Part shown: positions 46,195-55,512 of the stretch, piece by piece
Position numbering within the stretch: the first letter of the stretch is position 1
How the letters are laid out: the number at the start of each line of letters is the position of its first letter
Origin: Alphaproteobacteria bacterium
GTDB taxonomy: Bacteria; Pseudomonadota; Alphaproteobacteria; Bin95
DNA: 64,000 nt
Assembly: GCA_020638555.1 (NCBI GenBank)
Contig: JACKII010000007.1
Span: forward strand, 1-64,000
Direction of reading: 5' to 3'
Position numbers and translations under genes: made by a program
Notes under the pieces: model-generated
Seen by the model: only the letters and a program-made list of their open reading frames with translations
What the model was told of the DNA's origin: nothing
Databases searched by the model: none

Positions 46195-46665
46195 ATGCAG
46201 ACGCTGCTCACTCTCACCCTGGCCGACGAGGCCGCGACGCGCCGCCTGGGCGGCCGGCTGGCGCTCGTGCTGGCGGCCGGCGACGTGCTGGCGCTGGAGG
46301 GCGACCTGGGCGCCGGCAAGACGACGCTCGCCCGCGGCCTGATCCAGGCGGCGCTGGGACGGGACGAGCCGGTGCCGAGCCCGACCTTCACCCTGGTGCA
46401 GACCTATGAGCCGGCCGACGGACCGGCGATCTGGCATTTCGACCTCTATCGCCTGGGCGGACCGGACGAATTGCTCGAACTCGGCTGGGACGAGGCCCTG
46501 GCGGCGGGAGTGGCCCTGGTGGAATGGCCGGAGCGCGCCGGCGACGCCCTGCCGTCCGCGACGCTCTGGCTGCGCCTGGAGGAAGCCGGCGCCGGCCGGC
46601 GGGCCGTGTTCGAGGCGGAGGACGAGCGTTGGCGCGAACGCCTGAGCGGGAGGCTGGTGGCATGA
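46195..46665 (+). CDS. tsaE: tRNA threonylcarbamoyladenosine biosynthesis ATPase TsaE
   Basis: 156 residues, the family length. Walker A LEGDLGAGKTTLARGL, then PSPTFTLVQTYEP, WHFDLYRLGGPDELLELGWDE and LVEWPERAG. Works with TsaB and TsaD to make t6A on ANN-reading tRNAs. It heads a rightward operon with the kinase and nucleotidyltransferase, an arrangement I know from alphaproteobacterial and pseudomonad genomes. ATG at 46195 chosen because family proteins begin just before the first strand. Confidence 0.93.
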   Translation: MQTLLTLTLADEAATRRLGGRLALVLAAGDVLALEGDLGAGKTTLARGLIQAALGRDEPVPSPTFTLVQTYEPADGPAIWHFDLYRLGGPDELLELGWDEALAAGVALVEWPERAGDALPSATLWLRLEEAGAGRRAVFEAEDERWRERLSGRLVA

Positions 46666-46741
46666 GGGTGTTGGGTGTTCGAAGGCTGAGACCGGCCCCG
46701 GATCGGCGCTCTGCACCGTCCGGGACACAAGGAGGCCGACG

Positions 46742-47744
46742 ATGAACCGCGACGCCCTCGCGAGCGCGTTCCTGCGGCAGCATGGTTTCGGCGATGCGAG
46801 CCCTGGTCCCCGTTCGGCGGATTGTTCCTACCGCAGCTACCGGCGCCTCACCGGCGGGCCGTATCCGGCCCTGCTGATGGACGCGCTGCCGGACTAAGGA
46901 GCCGCTTCGCCCTTCGTCACCGGTTGCGGCCCATCTTCGCCATCTCGGCGTTTGTCTGCGCCGGAGGTCCCGGCGGTGGACTACGGCCAGGGGTTCGCGC
47001 TGGGGAGGATCGGCGACGCCACCTTCACCCGCCTGCTGGACGCCGGCGCGATCCGGCGCCCGCTCTACGCGCGGGCGGTGGACACGCTGGTGGCGCTGCA
47101 ATCCCGTGCCGACGCCACCGCCATTGAGGTGCCTGCCTATGACCTGGGCTTTTTCCGGAACGAGACGACTCTGCTCATGCGTTCGACTGGTATTGGCCCG
47201 CGGGGTGCGGCGCCGTCAGCGACTGTGCGCGGAACCTTTCTGGAGGCGCTGGACGCGATCCTGGTTCCGGTGCTGGACGCCCGTCCGCCGGTGCTGGTGC
47301 ACCGCGACTTTCACGTCGACAATCTGATGGTGGTAGCCGGCCGCGACGGCGTCCGTGCGTGCGGCCTGCTCGATTTTCAGGACGCGCTGATCGGCCCGCC
47401 CGCCTATGACCTGGTCTCGCTGTTGCAGGACGAGCGGCGCGATGTGGACCCGGCGCTGGCGGACGCGATGCGCGCCGCTATGCTGCCGCGGCCCCGCCCT
47501 GCACGACGAGCGGGCCTATTGGACACTCGGCCTGCAACGGCATCTGAAGAATTTCGGCATTTTTGCCCGGGTGTCGCGGCGCGACGGCAAGCACGGCTAT
47601 CTGCGCCACATCCCTCGCATGTGGGGCCTGGTCGACCTCTGCCTGGCGCGCGAGCCGGCGCTGGCCCCGATGGCCGCATGGCTGGCGGAGCACTGGCCGG
47701 CCGGCGACCGCCCCATCCCCGGCCTACCGGAGCCCGCCGCATGA
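46742..47744 (+). pseudogene. amgK: AmgK-like sugar kinase (APH fold), broken frame
   Basis: The APH fold is clear: MNRDALASAFLRQHGFGDASP, SADCSYRSYRRL, LLMDAL, the catalytic HRDFHVDNLM, LLDFQDALIGPPAYDLVSLLQ, and after a shift near 47500 ALHDERAYWTLGLQRHLKNFGIFARVSRRDGK and YLRHIPRMW. A TAA near 46895 and a compensating shift 20 bases on interrupt the N-terminal half. Between tsaE and a MurU-like gene it matches AmgK, which phosphorylates MurNAc/GlcNAc anomerically for recycling. The breaks look like single-base consensus errors, so it may be functional. Confidence 0.75.
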
Positions 47745-48478
47745 GCCTTTGCCCGCCGCCGCATCGCGCCATGATCCTGGCCGCCGGTCGCGGCACCCGC
47801 CTCGCCAGCCTGACCGCGACCACGCCGAAGCCGCTGATCCGGGCCGGCGGCCATGCGCTGATCGACCTGGCCTTGCAACAATTGCAGGCGGCGGGCGTGC
47901 GCGAATACGTGGTCAACACCCACCATCTGGCGGAGCGGGTGGAGGATCATGTGCGCCGCTGGCCCGTGTCCTGTCTGCACCTCTCGCGCGAGCGGGACCT
48001 GCTGGAGACCGGCGGCGGCGTCGCGCGGGCGCTGCGCTGGCTGGGGCTGACGCCGTTTTACGTGCTGAACAGCGACGTGATCTGGCTCGATCCACCCGGT
48101 CGCTCGCTGCTGCGCCTTGCCGAGGCCTGGCAGGACGACCGCATGGACGTGCTGTTGCTGCTGGCGCCGACCGTCAAGGCCCAGGGCTATGACGGCCGCG
48201 GCGATTTCACCATGCAGCCGGACGGCCGGCTGGTGCGGCGGCCCGCCTCGACCCTGGCGCCCTTTGTCTTCACCGGCGCGCAGATCCTCTCGCCCCGCGC
48301 CTTTGTCGACGCGCCGGCCGGTGCGTTTTCGCTGAATCGCATTTACGACCGGGCGGCCGAGCGGGGCCGGCTCTACGGCCTGCGCTTCGAAGGGGACTGG
48401 ATCGACGCCGGCACGCCGGAACGCCTGCATCTGGCGAGCGAGGCGTTGCTGCACGCGCGCCAGGGGACGCTCTGGTGA
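47741..48478 (+). CDS. murU: MurU-like nucleotidyltransferase
   Basis: 245 residues. MILAAGRGTRLASLTATTPKPLIRAGGHALIDLAL is the sugar-1-phosphate nucleotidyltransferase signature, followed by VVNTHHLAERVEDHV, LLETGGGVARALRWLG, FYVLNSDVIW, and DWIDAGTPERLHLA. In MurNAc recycling MurU makes UDP-MurNAc from MurNAc-1-P. Its ATG overlaps the kinase stop, and its stop TGA overlaps the addB GTG, so all four genes tsaE-amgK-murU-addB are translationally linked. Confidence 0.85.
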   Translation: MSLCPPPHRAMILAAGRGTRLASLTATTPKPLIRAGGHALIDLALQQLQAAGVREYVVNTHHLAERVEDHVRRWPVSCLHLSRERDLLETGGGVARALRWLGLTPFYVLNSDVIWLDPPGRSLLRLAEAWQDDRMDVLLLLAPTVKAQGYDGRGDFTMQPDGRLVRRPASTLAPFVFTGAQILSPRAFVDAPAGAFSLNRIYDRAAERGRLYGLRFEGDWIDAGTPERLHLASEALLHARQGTLW

Positions 48479-51400
48479 GCGGCGGCGCGACGCCGACCGG
48501 CCTTTACACCATTCCGGCCGGAACCCCGTTTCTGGACGCGCTCGCCCGCGGCCTGCTGGTGCGCCTGGGCGACGACCCGGCCGCACTCAGCCGGGTGCGG
48601 CTGTTCCTGCCGACCCGGCGCGCCTGCCTCGCCATGGCCGATGCGTTCTTGCGGGTCAGCGACGGCCGGCCGCTGTTGCTGCCGAAGCTGGAGCCGCTCG
48701 GCGATCTCGACCCCGAGGACTGGCAGGCGGAGGCGTTCGGCGCGGCCGGTACCATCGCCGATCTGCCACCGCCGATTGCCCCGCTGCGCCGCCAATTGCT
48801 GCTGGCGCGCCTGATCCAGAAGCGCGACCAGGTCCAGAATCCCGACCAGGCCCTCAGCCCCGACCAGGCGCTGAAACTGGCCGAGGCGCTGGGGCAGTGG
48901 CTCGACCAGGTGCAGATCCACGACCGCGACCCGGCGAAACTGGCCGACCTCGTGCCGGCGGAATACGCCGACCACTGGGGCGAGACCCTGACTTTCCTGG
49001 AAATCCTGACCGACAACTGGCCGGGGATTCTCGCGGAGCAAGGGGTGATGGACGCGGTCGAGCGGCGCAAGGCCGTGATCGACGCCCAGATCGCCGCCTG
49101 GGCGGCGGATCCGCCGCCAACGCCGGTGATCGCCGCCGGCTCGACCGGCTCGCTGCCGGCGACGGCGCGGCTGATGCGGGCGATCCTGGCCCTGCCGGCC
49201 GGCGCCGTGGTGCTGCCGGGCCTCGACACCGACCTGGACCCGGAGGCCTGGGACTGCCTGCCGGAAGGGCATCCGCAATACGGCCTCTCTCGCTTGCTCG
49301 GAAGCCTGGAGGCCGACCGGTCGGCGGTGCGGCCCTGGCCCGCATCCGGCGGTTCGGATCGGGGCGGTCCCGACCCGCACACCGCCCGGCGCCAGCAGCA
49401 ACGCGCCGCCCTGTTGCGCCGGGCCCTGCGCCCGGCCGAGGCACCGCCGGCCACCGAGTCCTCCGTCGCACCCTTGTCCGCCGCCGAGGTGTCGGGGGCG
49501 GGCGTGACCCTCGTTGCCGCGCCGGGGCCGGAGGCGGAGGCGCGCACCATTGCGCTTGCGCTCCGCGACTTCCTGGAACGGACCGGCGAGGAGACCGCGG
49601 CGCTGGTGACCGCCGACCGCGGTCTGGCACGGCGGGTGGCGGCGGAACTGGCGCGCTGGCGGATCGCCGTCGACGATTCCGCCGGCGAGCCGCTGCTGGA
49701 GACGCCGCCCGGCCTCTATCTGCGCTTGGTGGCGGAGGCCGCGTGCAACGAACTGGCGCCGGTGTCGCTGCTGGCGCTGTTGAAACACGAGTTGGCGGCT
49801 GTCGACCGGGCCGAGGTGCGCCGCCTGGAGCGCGCGGCTCTGCGCGGACTGCGGCCCGGCCCCGGCGTGGCCGGGCTACGAGCCGCGCTGGCGGCCGATC
49901 CGGCCAACGCCGATACTGCAACCGCACTCGCGCCGCTGTTGGAGCGGATCGAGGCCGCCTTGGCGCCGCTGGCCGCGGTGGCTGCCCGGCGGGACGCACC
50001 GCTCACCGACTGGCTGACGGCGCATGTGCGGGCCGCCGAGGCCCTGGCCGCCAGCGCGGAGCAGGCGGGCCAGGAGAAGGTGGGCGCGGAGCAGGCGGGC
50101 GCGGAACAGGCGGGCGCGGAACGGCTCTGGGCCGACGAGGCCGGCGAGGCGGCGGCGCTGGCGCTGGACGGCCTGCTGGCCGCGGCTGAGGCGTTCGGCG
50201 CGGTGGGCGCGCGCGACTATCCGGCCGTGTTCGAGGAATTGCTGGCCGGCCAGACCGTGCGGCCGCGCTATGGCAAACACCCGCGACTCGCCATTCTCGG
50301 GCCGCTGGAGGCGCGGCTGCAATGTCCGGACCTGGCCATTCTGGGCGGCCTGAACGAGGGCTCCTGGCCGCCGGAGCCGGAGCGGGACCCGTGGATGGGC
50401 CGGCACATGCGCCAGAATTTCGGCCTGCCGCTGCCGGAATGGCGCATCGGCCTGGCCGCGCACGATTTCGCACAGGCGCTGGCCGCGCCGGAGGTGATGC
50501 TGACCCGGGCTGAGCGGGTGGGCGGCGCTCCGACCGTGCCGGCCCGCTGGCTCGCGCGGCTGGAACTGGCGGCACGGCAGGCCGCCGGCGCCATCGGCGA
50601 CCGCACGCCGAACCCGCTGGCCGAGGGTGCCGAGCGATGGCTCGCCTGGGCCGCGGCCCTGGACCCGGCCGCGGGCGGCCCGCCGCCGGACCTGCCAGCG
50701 GTGGCGCCGCCGGTCGAGGCCCGCTTCCGCGACCTCTCGGTCAGCGATGTCGAGCGCTGGGTGCGCGACCCCTATGGCCATTATGCCCGTCACATTCTGC
50801 GCCTCTATCCCCTGGAGGCCATCGACCAGGAACCGGATGCCGCCGACCGCGGCAACACCCTGCACCATGTGCTGCACGCCTTCGTTGCGACGCTGACGCC
50901 GGGCGTCTGGCCGGAGGATGCGCCGGCGCAATTGCTGGCGCTGGGCGAGCAGGCGTTCGCGCCCTTCCGCGACCGCCCCGGCGTGCACGCCTTCTGGTGG
51001 CACCGCTTCTGCCGCATGGCCGGCTGGTATGCGGGCCACGAGGCGGGGCGCTGGCCGGCCCTGGCCGCCGCGGCCACCGAGCGCGAGTTGCGCGGGCCGG
51101 TGAGCGTGGCCGGGACCAGCGTCGACCTGCGGGCGCGGCTTGACCGGCTCGACCGGATGGAGGATGGCGGCTTCGTCGTCATCGACTACAAGAGCGGCAG
51201 CCTGCCGGCGCTGGAGCCGGCGCCGGACAAGGCCTGGACCGCCAGCGCCGCGCGGGCCTGGTCTCCGCAATTGCCGTTGGAGGGCATGTTGGTCTTGCAG
51301 CAGCACGCTGGCGCCGACCTGGAAGCGCTGGAAGCCTGGGCCGTCGGCGGCGGCCGCGATACTCCGGGCGAGGCCAAGGATCTGACCGAGAAGACCGAGC

Positions 51401-51567
51401 CGGTCGCCGCCGCGGAGCAGGCCTGGGCCGGCCTGGAACGGCTGCTGGCGCAGTTCGCGGACCCGACCATGCCCTATCTCTCCGAGCCGCGGCCCCTGTT
51501 GGCGCCGCGCTACAGCGACTACCGCCATCTGGCCCGCACCGGCCAGGACGAGGGTGGCGATGCCTGA
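48475..51567 (+). CDS. addB: double-strand break repair protein AddB
   Basis: 1,030 residues, GTG start overlapping the murU stop. Alphaproteobacterial AddB type: FLDALARGLLVRLG, VRLFLPTRRACLAMADAF, LPKLEPLGDLD, PLRRQLLLARLIQ, a degenerate helicase half, LGGLNEGSWPPEPERDPWMG, and the C-terminal nuclease RFRDLSVSDVERWVRDPYGHYARHIL with VIDYKSG. With AddA it processes DNA ends for RecA. A Glu/Ala/Gly tract at 50056-50135 is built from 15-base repeats. Intact. Confidence 0.93.
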   Translation: MSGGATPTGLYTIPAGTPFLDALARGLLVRLGDDPAALSRVRLFLPTRRACLAMADAFLRVSDGRPLLLPKLEPLGDLDPEDWQAEAFGAAGTIADLPPPIAPLRRQLLLARLIQKRDQVQNPDQALSPDQALKLAEALGQWLDQVQIHDRDPAKLADLVPAEYADHWGETLTFLEILTDNWPGILAEQGVMDAVERRKAVIDAQIAAWAADPPPTPVIAAGSTGSLPATARLMRAILALPAGAVVLPGLDTDLDPEAWDCLPEGHPQYGLSRLLGSLEADRSAVRPWPASGGSDRGGPDPHTARRQQQRAALLRRALRPAEAPPATESSVAPLSAAEVSGAGVTLVAAPGPEAEARTIALALRDFLERTGEETAALVTADRGLARRVAAELARWRIAVDDSAGEPLLETPPGLYLRLVAEAACNELAPVSLLALLKHELAAVDRAEVRRLERAALRGLRPGPGVAGLRAALAADPANADTATALAPLLERIEAALAPLAAVAARRDAPLTDWLTAHVRAAEALAASAEQAGQEKVGAEQAGAEQAGAERLWADEAGEAAALALDGLLAAAEAFGAVGARDYPAVFEELLAGQTVRPRYGKHPRLAILGPLEARLQCPDLAILGGLNEGSWPPEPERDPWMGRHMRQNFGLPLPEWRIGLAAHDFAQALAAPEVMLTRAERVGGAPTVPARWLARLELAARQAAGAIGDRTPNPLAEGAERWLAWAAALDPAAGGPPPDLPAVAPPVEARFRDLSVSDVERWVRDPYGHYARHILRLYPLEAIDQEPDAADRGNTLHHVLHAFVATLTPGVWPEDAPAQLLALGEQAFAPFRDRPGVHAFWWHRFCRMAGWYAGHEAGRWPALAAAATERELRGPVSVAGTSVDLRARLDRLDRMEDGGFVVIDYKSGSLPALEPAPDKAWTASAARAWSPQLPLEGMLVLQQHAGADLEALEAWAVGGGRDTPGEAKDLTEKTEPVAAAEQAWAGLERLLAQFADPTMPYLSEPRPLLAPRYSDYRHLARTGQDEGGDA

Positions 51568-54500
51568 CCGAACGCCCGTACCGCCCGCGATCGATCCGAG
51601 CCGGGACCAGCGCCTGGCCGCGGACCCGGCGGTGTCCGCCTGGGTGAACGCATCCGCCGGCTCCGGCAAGACCAAGGTGCTGACCGACCGGGTGCTGGCG
51701 CTGCTGCTGGCCGGCGCCCGGCCGCACGGCATTCTCTGCCTGACCTTCACCAAGGCCGCCGCCGGCGAGATGGCGAACCGGGTGGCCGACCGGCTGGCGC
51801 TCTGGGCGCGGGTGGGGGATGCGGAACTGGCCCGGCATCTGGCCGACCTGCTGGGGGCGCCGCCGGACGCCGACACGCTCGACCGTGCCCGGCGCCTGTT
51901 CGCCCGCGTGCAGGAAGCGCCGGGTGGCGTGCGCATCGACACGGTGCACGCTTTCTGCCAGGGCGTGCTGCAACGCTTCCCGGTCGAGGCGCGGGTGCCG
52001 CCCCATTTCGCGGTGCTGGAGGACCGCGACCAGCGCCTGTTGCTGGTGCAGGCGCGCGACCGGCTGGTGCGGGCGGTGACCGACGATCCGGCGGGGCCGC
52101 TCGCCGTTGCCTGGGACCGGGTGCTGGCCCGCCTCTCCGAGACCGGCTTTGCGCGGCTGGCCGCCGAGATCGCGGCGAACCGCAGCCGCCTGGCGGAGCT
52201 GACGGCGAAGCGGGTGGCGGCGGCCCTCGGCATCGCGCCCGACGCTACGCCGGAGGCGGTGTTGCGAACCGCCTGTGCCGACGGGGCATTCGACGCGGAG
52301 GCACTGCGGGCCGCCATCGCGCCGCTCGCCGCGGATGGCACCCAGGCCCCCTCCCGCATGGCGGAGGCGCTTGACGTTTTCCTGGCGACGCCGGCGGAGC
52401 GGCGCGATCTGCAAGGCTATGCCGGGGCGTTCCTGCGCAAGGATGGCCCGCCGCTGGCACTGGGCCGCATGAAAGTCTTCAAGAACGTCGCGCTGCGCCA
52501 GACCGTGGAGGCCGAACAGGACCGCCTGGTTCGGGTGTTCGGCGACGTGGCCAAGGCGACGGCCTTGGCCGACACGAGCGCCCTGCTGACCGTCGCCGGC
52601 GCGCTGTTGGCGCATTATGAGGCGCTGAAACAGACCCGCACGCTGCTGGACTATGACGACCTGATCCTGGGCATGCGCGCGCTGCTGATCGACCCTGGTG
52701 CTGCCTGGGTGCACTACAAGCTCGACCGGGGCATCGACCACGTGCTGGTGGACGAGGCGCAGGACACCAACCCGGCGCAATGGCAGGTGATCGCGCGGCT
52801 GGTCGCCGAGTTTTTCGCCGGCGAGGGGGTGGAGCGGGGCCGGCGCACCCTGTTTGCCGTCGGCGATCCGAAACAGTCGATCTACAGCTTCCAGGGCGCC
52901 GACCCGGCCGGCTTCATCCAGAGCCGCGTCGCCTTCCGCGCCGCCGCCGAGGCCAGCGGCCAGGAGTGGCGCGACGTGCCGCTGACGGTCTCGTTCCGCT
53001 CGGCCGCGCCGGTGCTGCGCCTGGTGGATGCGGTGTTCCGTGTCCCGCAGAGCCTCGGCGTCGGCGACACGCCGGTCTCCCACACCGCGCACCGCCGCGA
53101 AGCGCCCGGCCGGGTCGAGGTCTGGCCGCTGCTGCCGCCGAGCGGCGCCGACGCCATCGACGATGTCTGGCAACTGCCGCGCGACTATGAGCAGGGGCTG
53201 GATGCCGAGGACCGGCTGGCCCACGCGGTCGCCCACAAGATCCGGGACCTGATCGCCAGCGGCGAGACCCTGGACGCGACCGACGGCCGGCCGATCCGCG
53301 CCGGCGACATCATGGTGCTGGTGCGCCGCCGCCGCCGCTTCGGCCGCACCCTGGTGCTGGCGCTGAAGCGGCTGGGCGTGCCGGTGGCCGGCGTCGACCG
53401 CATGGCGCTGGCGCGCCAGCTGGCGGTGCAGGATCTGGTCGCCTTCGGCCAGTTCCTGTTGATGCCGGAGGACGACCTGACGCTCGCCACCGTGCTGAAA
53501 GGGCCGTTTTTCCGCTGGAGCGACGAGCGCCTGTTCGCGCTGGCGCATGGCCGAACCGGTTGCACCGGCCGTGCCGGTCGCACCGGCTCGCTCTGGCGGG
53601 CGCTGCAGGAGGCGGAGGCCGACCGGGCCGATGCGGCGCGGCTGGCGGGCTGGCTCCGGGTCGGCCCGACCCTGGCGCCGTTCGCGCTCTACAGCCGGCT
53701 GCTGATCGAGGACGGCGGTCGGGCGGCGATCCGCGGCTATCTGGGGCCGGAGGCGGACGATCCGGTCGACGAATTCCTGTCGCTCGCCCTGGAGTTTCCG
53801 CGTCGCCATCCGCCCACCTTGCAACACTTCCTGCAATGGCTCGCCGCCGACGATGTCGAGATCAAGCGCGAACTGGACACCGGCGACCGCGATGAGGTGC
53901 GATTGCTGACGGTGCATGCCGCCAAGGGTCTGCAAGCGCCGATCGTCATTCTGCCGGACACGACGCGGGCGCCGGGCGATGCCGGCGGCCAGCGCCCGCA
54001 ACTGGCCTGGACCGGGGACGATGTCGGGATCTGGGGCGCGGGCGACAGCAAGGCGCGCGACCCGGTCTCCGCCGCCCTGCTGGCCGACCGCCATCAGGCG
54101 CAGACCCAGGAGGAGGCCCGCCTGCTCTATGTCGCCCTCACCCGGGCCGAGGACCGGCTTTACATTTGCGGCTGGGAGACCCGGCAGCGCTCGGCCAGCC
54201 CCACTTGGTATGCCATGGTGGCGGAGGCGTGCGAGCGGCTGGTGGCGGAGGGGGCGATGACGGCCAGCCCGATCGCGGTCGGCGACCACAGCGGCGACGG
54301 TTTCGTCCTGGGCGACGAACCATTGCTTCCGGCTGTGGCCGCACGACGGGATGTCGAGGCGCCGCCGCCCCTGCCGGACTGGGCGCTTTGCCCCGCGCCG
54401 ACGGAGCCGAGCCCCGCCCGACCCCTGGCGCCGTCGCGGCCGAGCCCGCTGGCGCCGGCGCTGCGCTCGCCCCTGCGCGAGCGCGGCGGCGCCGAGCGCC

Positions 54501-54977
54501 GCTTTCCGGCGCGGCACGCTGCTGCACCGGCTGTTGCAGCACCTGCCCGGCGTCGACCCGGCGGCCCGCGAGAGGGTGGCGGCGCGACTGCTCGCCGATG
54601 CCGGCCTGTCGGAGGCGGAGCGGGCGGCCCATGTCGCCGCGGTGGCTGCCGTACTGGACGATCCCGCCTTCGCGCCGGTGTTCGCCGCCGACGCGCTGGT
54701 GGAGGCGCCGTTGACCGGGCTGGTCGCTGGCGCGGTCGTCAGCGGCACGGTCGACCGATTGCTGGTGACACCGGCAAAGGTGTTGATCGTCGACTACAAG
54801 ACCAATCGGCTGCCGCCGACCTCGCCCACGGCGGTTCCGCCCGCCTATGCCCGGCAGATGCGGGCCTATGCGGCGCTGTTGCGGGGTGTCTATCCGGACC
54901 GTGCGGTCGAGGCGGCCTTGCTCTGGACCGAAGTGCCGCGGCTCGATCCGGTGGCGGTGGATGTGGCCTTCGATTGA
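51560..54977 (+). CDS. addA: double-strand break repair helicase AddA, one frameshift
   Basis: About 1,140 residues. The ATG overlaps the addB stop. UvrD-type motifs: WVNASAGSGKTKVLTDRVLALLL (Walker A), LCLTFTKAAAGEMANRV, VLVDEAQDTNPAQWQVI (Walker B), FAVGDPKQSIYSFQGADP, LTVSFRSAAPVLRL, LLTVHAAKGLQAPIVILPDT, RLLYVALTRAEDRLYI. A shift near 54510 moves the C-terminal nuclease (RRGTLLHRLLQHLPG, VLIVDYKTNRLPP, YARQMRAYAALL) to another frame ending at 54977. Without correction the frame runs on to 55351 across trxA. It loads with AddB. Confidence 0.92.
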
Positions 54978-55043
54978 CGAAGGCCTCGCGGCTACCTAGC
55001 TTGTGGGCAAACCCCGCGCCATCATCAGAGAAGGATTTCCGCC

Positions 55044-55364
55044 ATGGCCACCAGCCCCGTCACCGACTCCTCGTTCGACCAGGATGTCCTCAAGTCCGAC
55101 ACGCCCGTGGTCGTCGATTTCTGGGCCGAATGGTGCGGCCCGTGCAAGATGATCGGCCCCTCACTGGAGGAGATTTCCGACGCCATGGGCGAGCGGGTGA
55201 AGATCGTGAAGATCAACGTGGACGAAAACCCGCAAACCCCCGGCAAATACGGCGTGCGCGGCATCCCGACCCTGATGCTGTTCAAGAATGGCGAACTGGC
55301 GGCGCAGAAAGTCGGCGCGGCGCCGAAGGGCGCGTTGCAGCAATGGGTTGAAGACCATATTTAG
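55044..55364 (+). CDS. trxA: thioredoxin
   Basis: 106 residues, intact. VVVDFWAEWCGPCKMIGPSLEEIS carries the redox CGPC, followed by KIVKINVDENPQTPGKYGVRGIPTLMLFKNGE with the cis-Pro loop. Reduces disulfides in cytoplasmic proteins such as ribonucleotide reductase. GAGAAGGA lies before the ATG. Followed by a strong terminator. The order addA-trxA with folC nearby is common in Alphaproteobacteria. Confidence 0.97.
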   Translation: MATSPVTDSSFDQDVLKSDTPVVVDFWAEWCGPCKMIGPSLEEISDAMGERVKIVKINVDENPQTPGKYGVRGIPTLMLFKNGELAAQKVGAAPKGALQQWVEDHI

Positions 55365-55407
55365 AAAACAATAAAACAAACACCGATTTACGGTTGTTGT
55401 TTGCAAA

Positions 55408-55437
55408 CCCCTGCGCCGCTGCGCAGGGGTTTTTTTG
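55408..55437 (+). terminator. intrinsic terminator after trxA
   Basis: A perfect 9-base stem CCCCTGCGC/GCGCAGGGG with a 4-base loop followed by seven T. Ends the tsaE-addBA-trxA transcript. Confidence 0.92.
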
Positions 55438-55512
55438 TTGTACGAGGCGTTTATCGGGGTAAGATGTTAAAGTAAGTTGGGTTGAATATTTGGGGTAAGA
55501 AAGGGGACGTCA

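Noticed and set aside
51179..54748. 1,189-residue reverse-strand open frame opposite addA
   Set aside because: Long antisense frames are expected in GC-rich coding DNA. It has low-complexity Arg/Pro/Gly composition and no motif, and AddA is certain on the other strand.
54500..55351. Continuation of the addA frame across the trxA gene
   Set aside because: It is a frameshift artefact. The AddA nuclease domain lies in another frame ending at 54977, and trxA is real.
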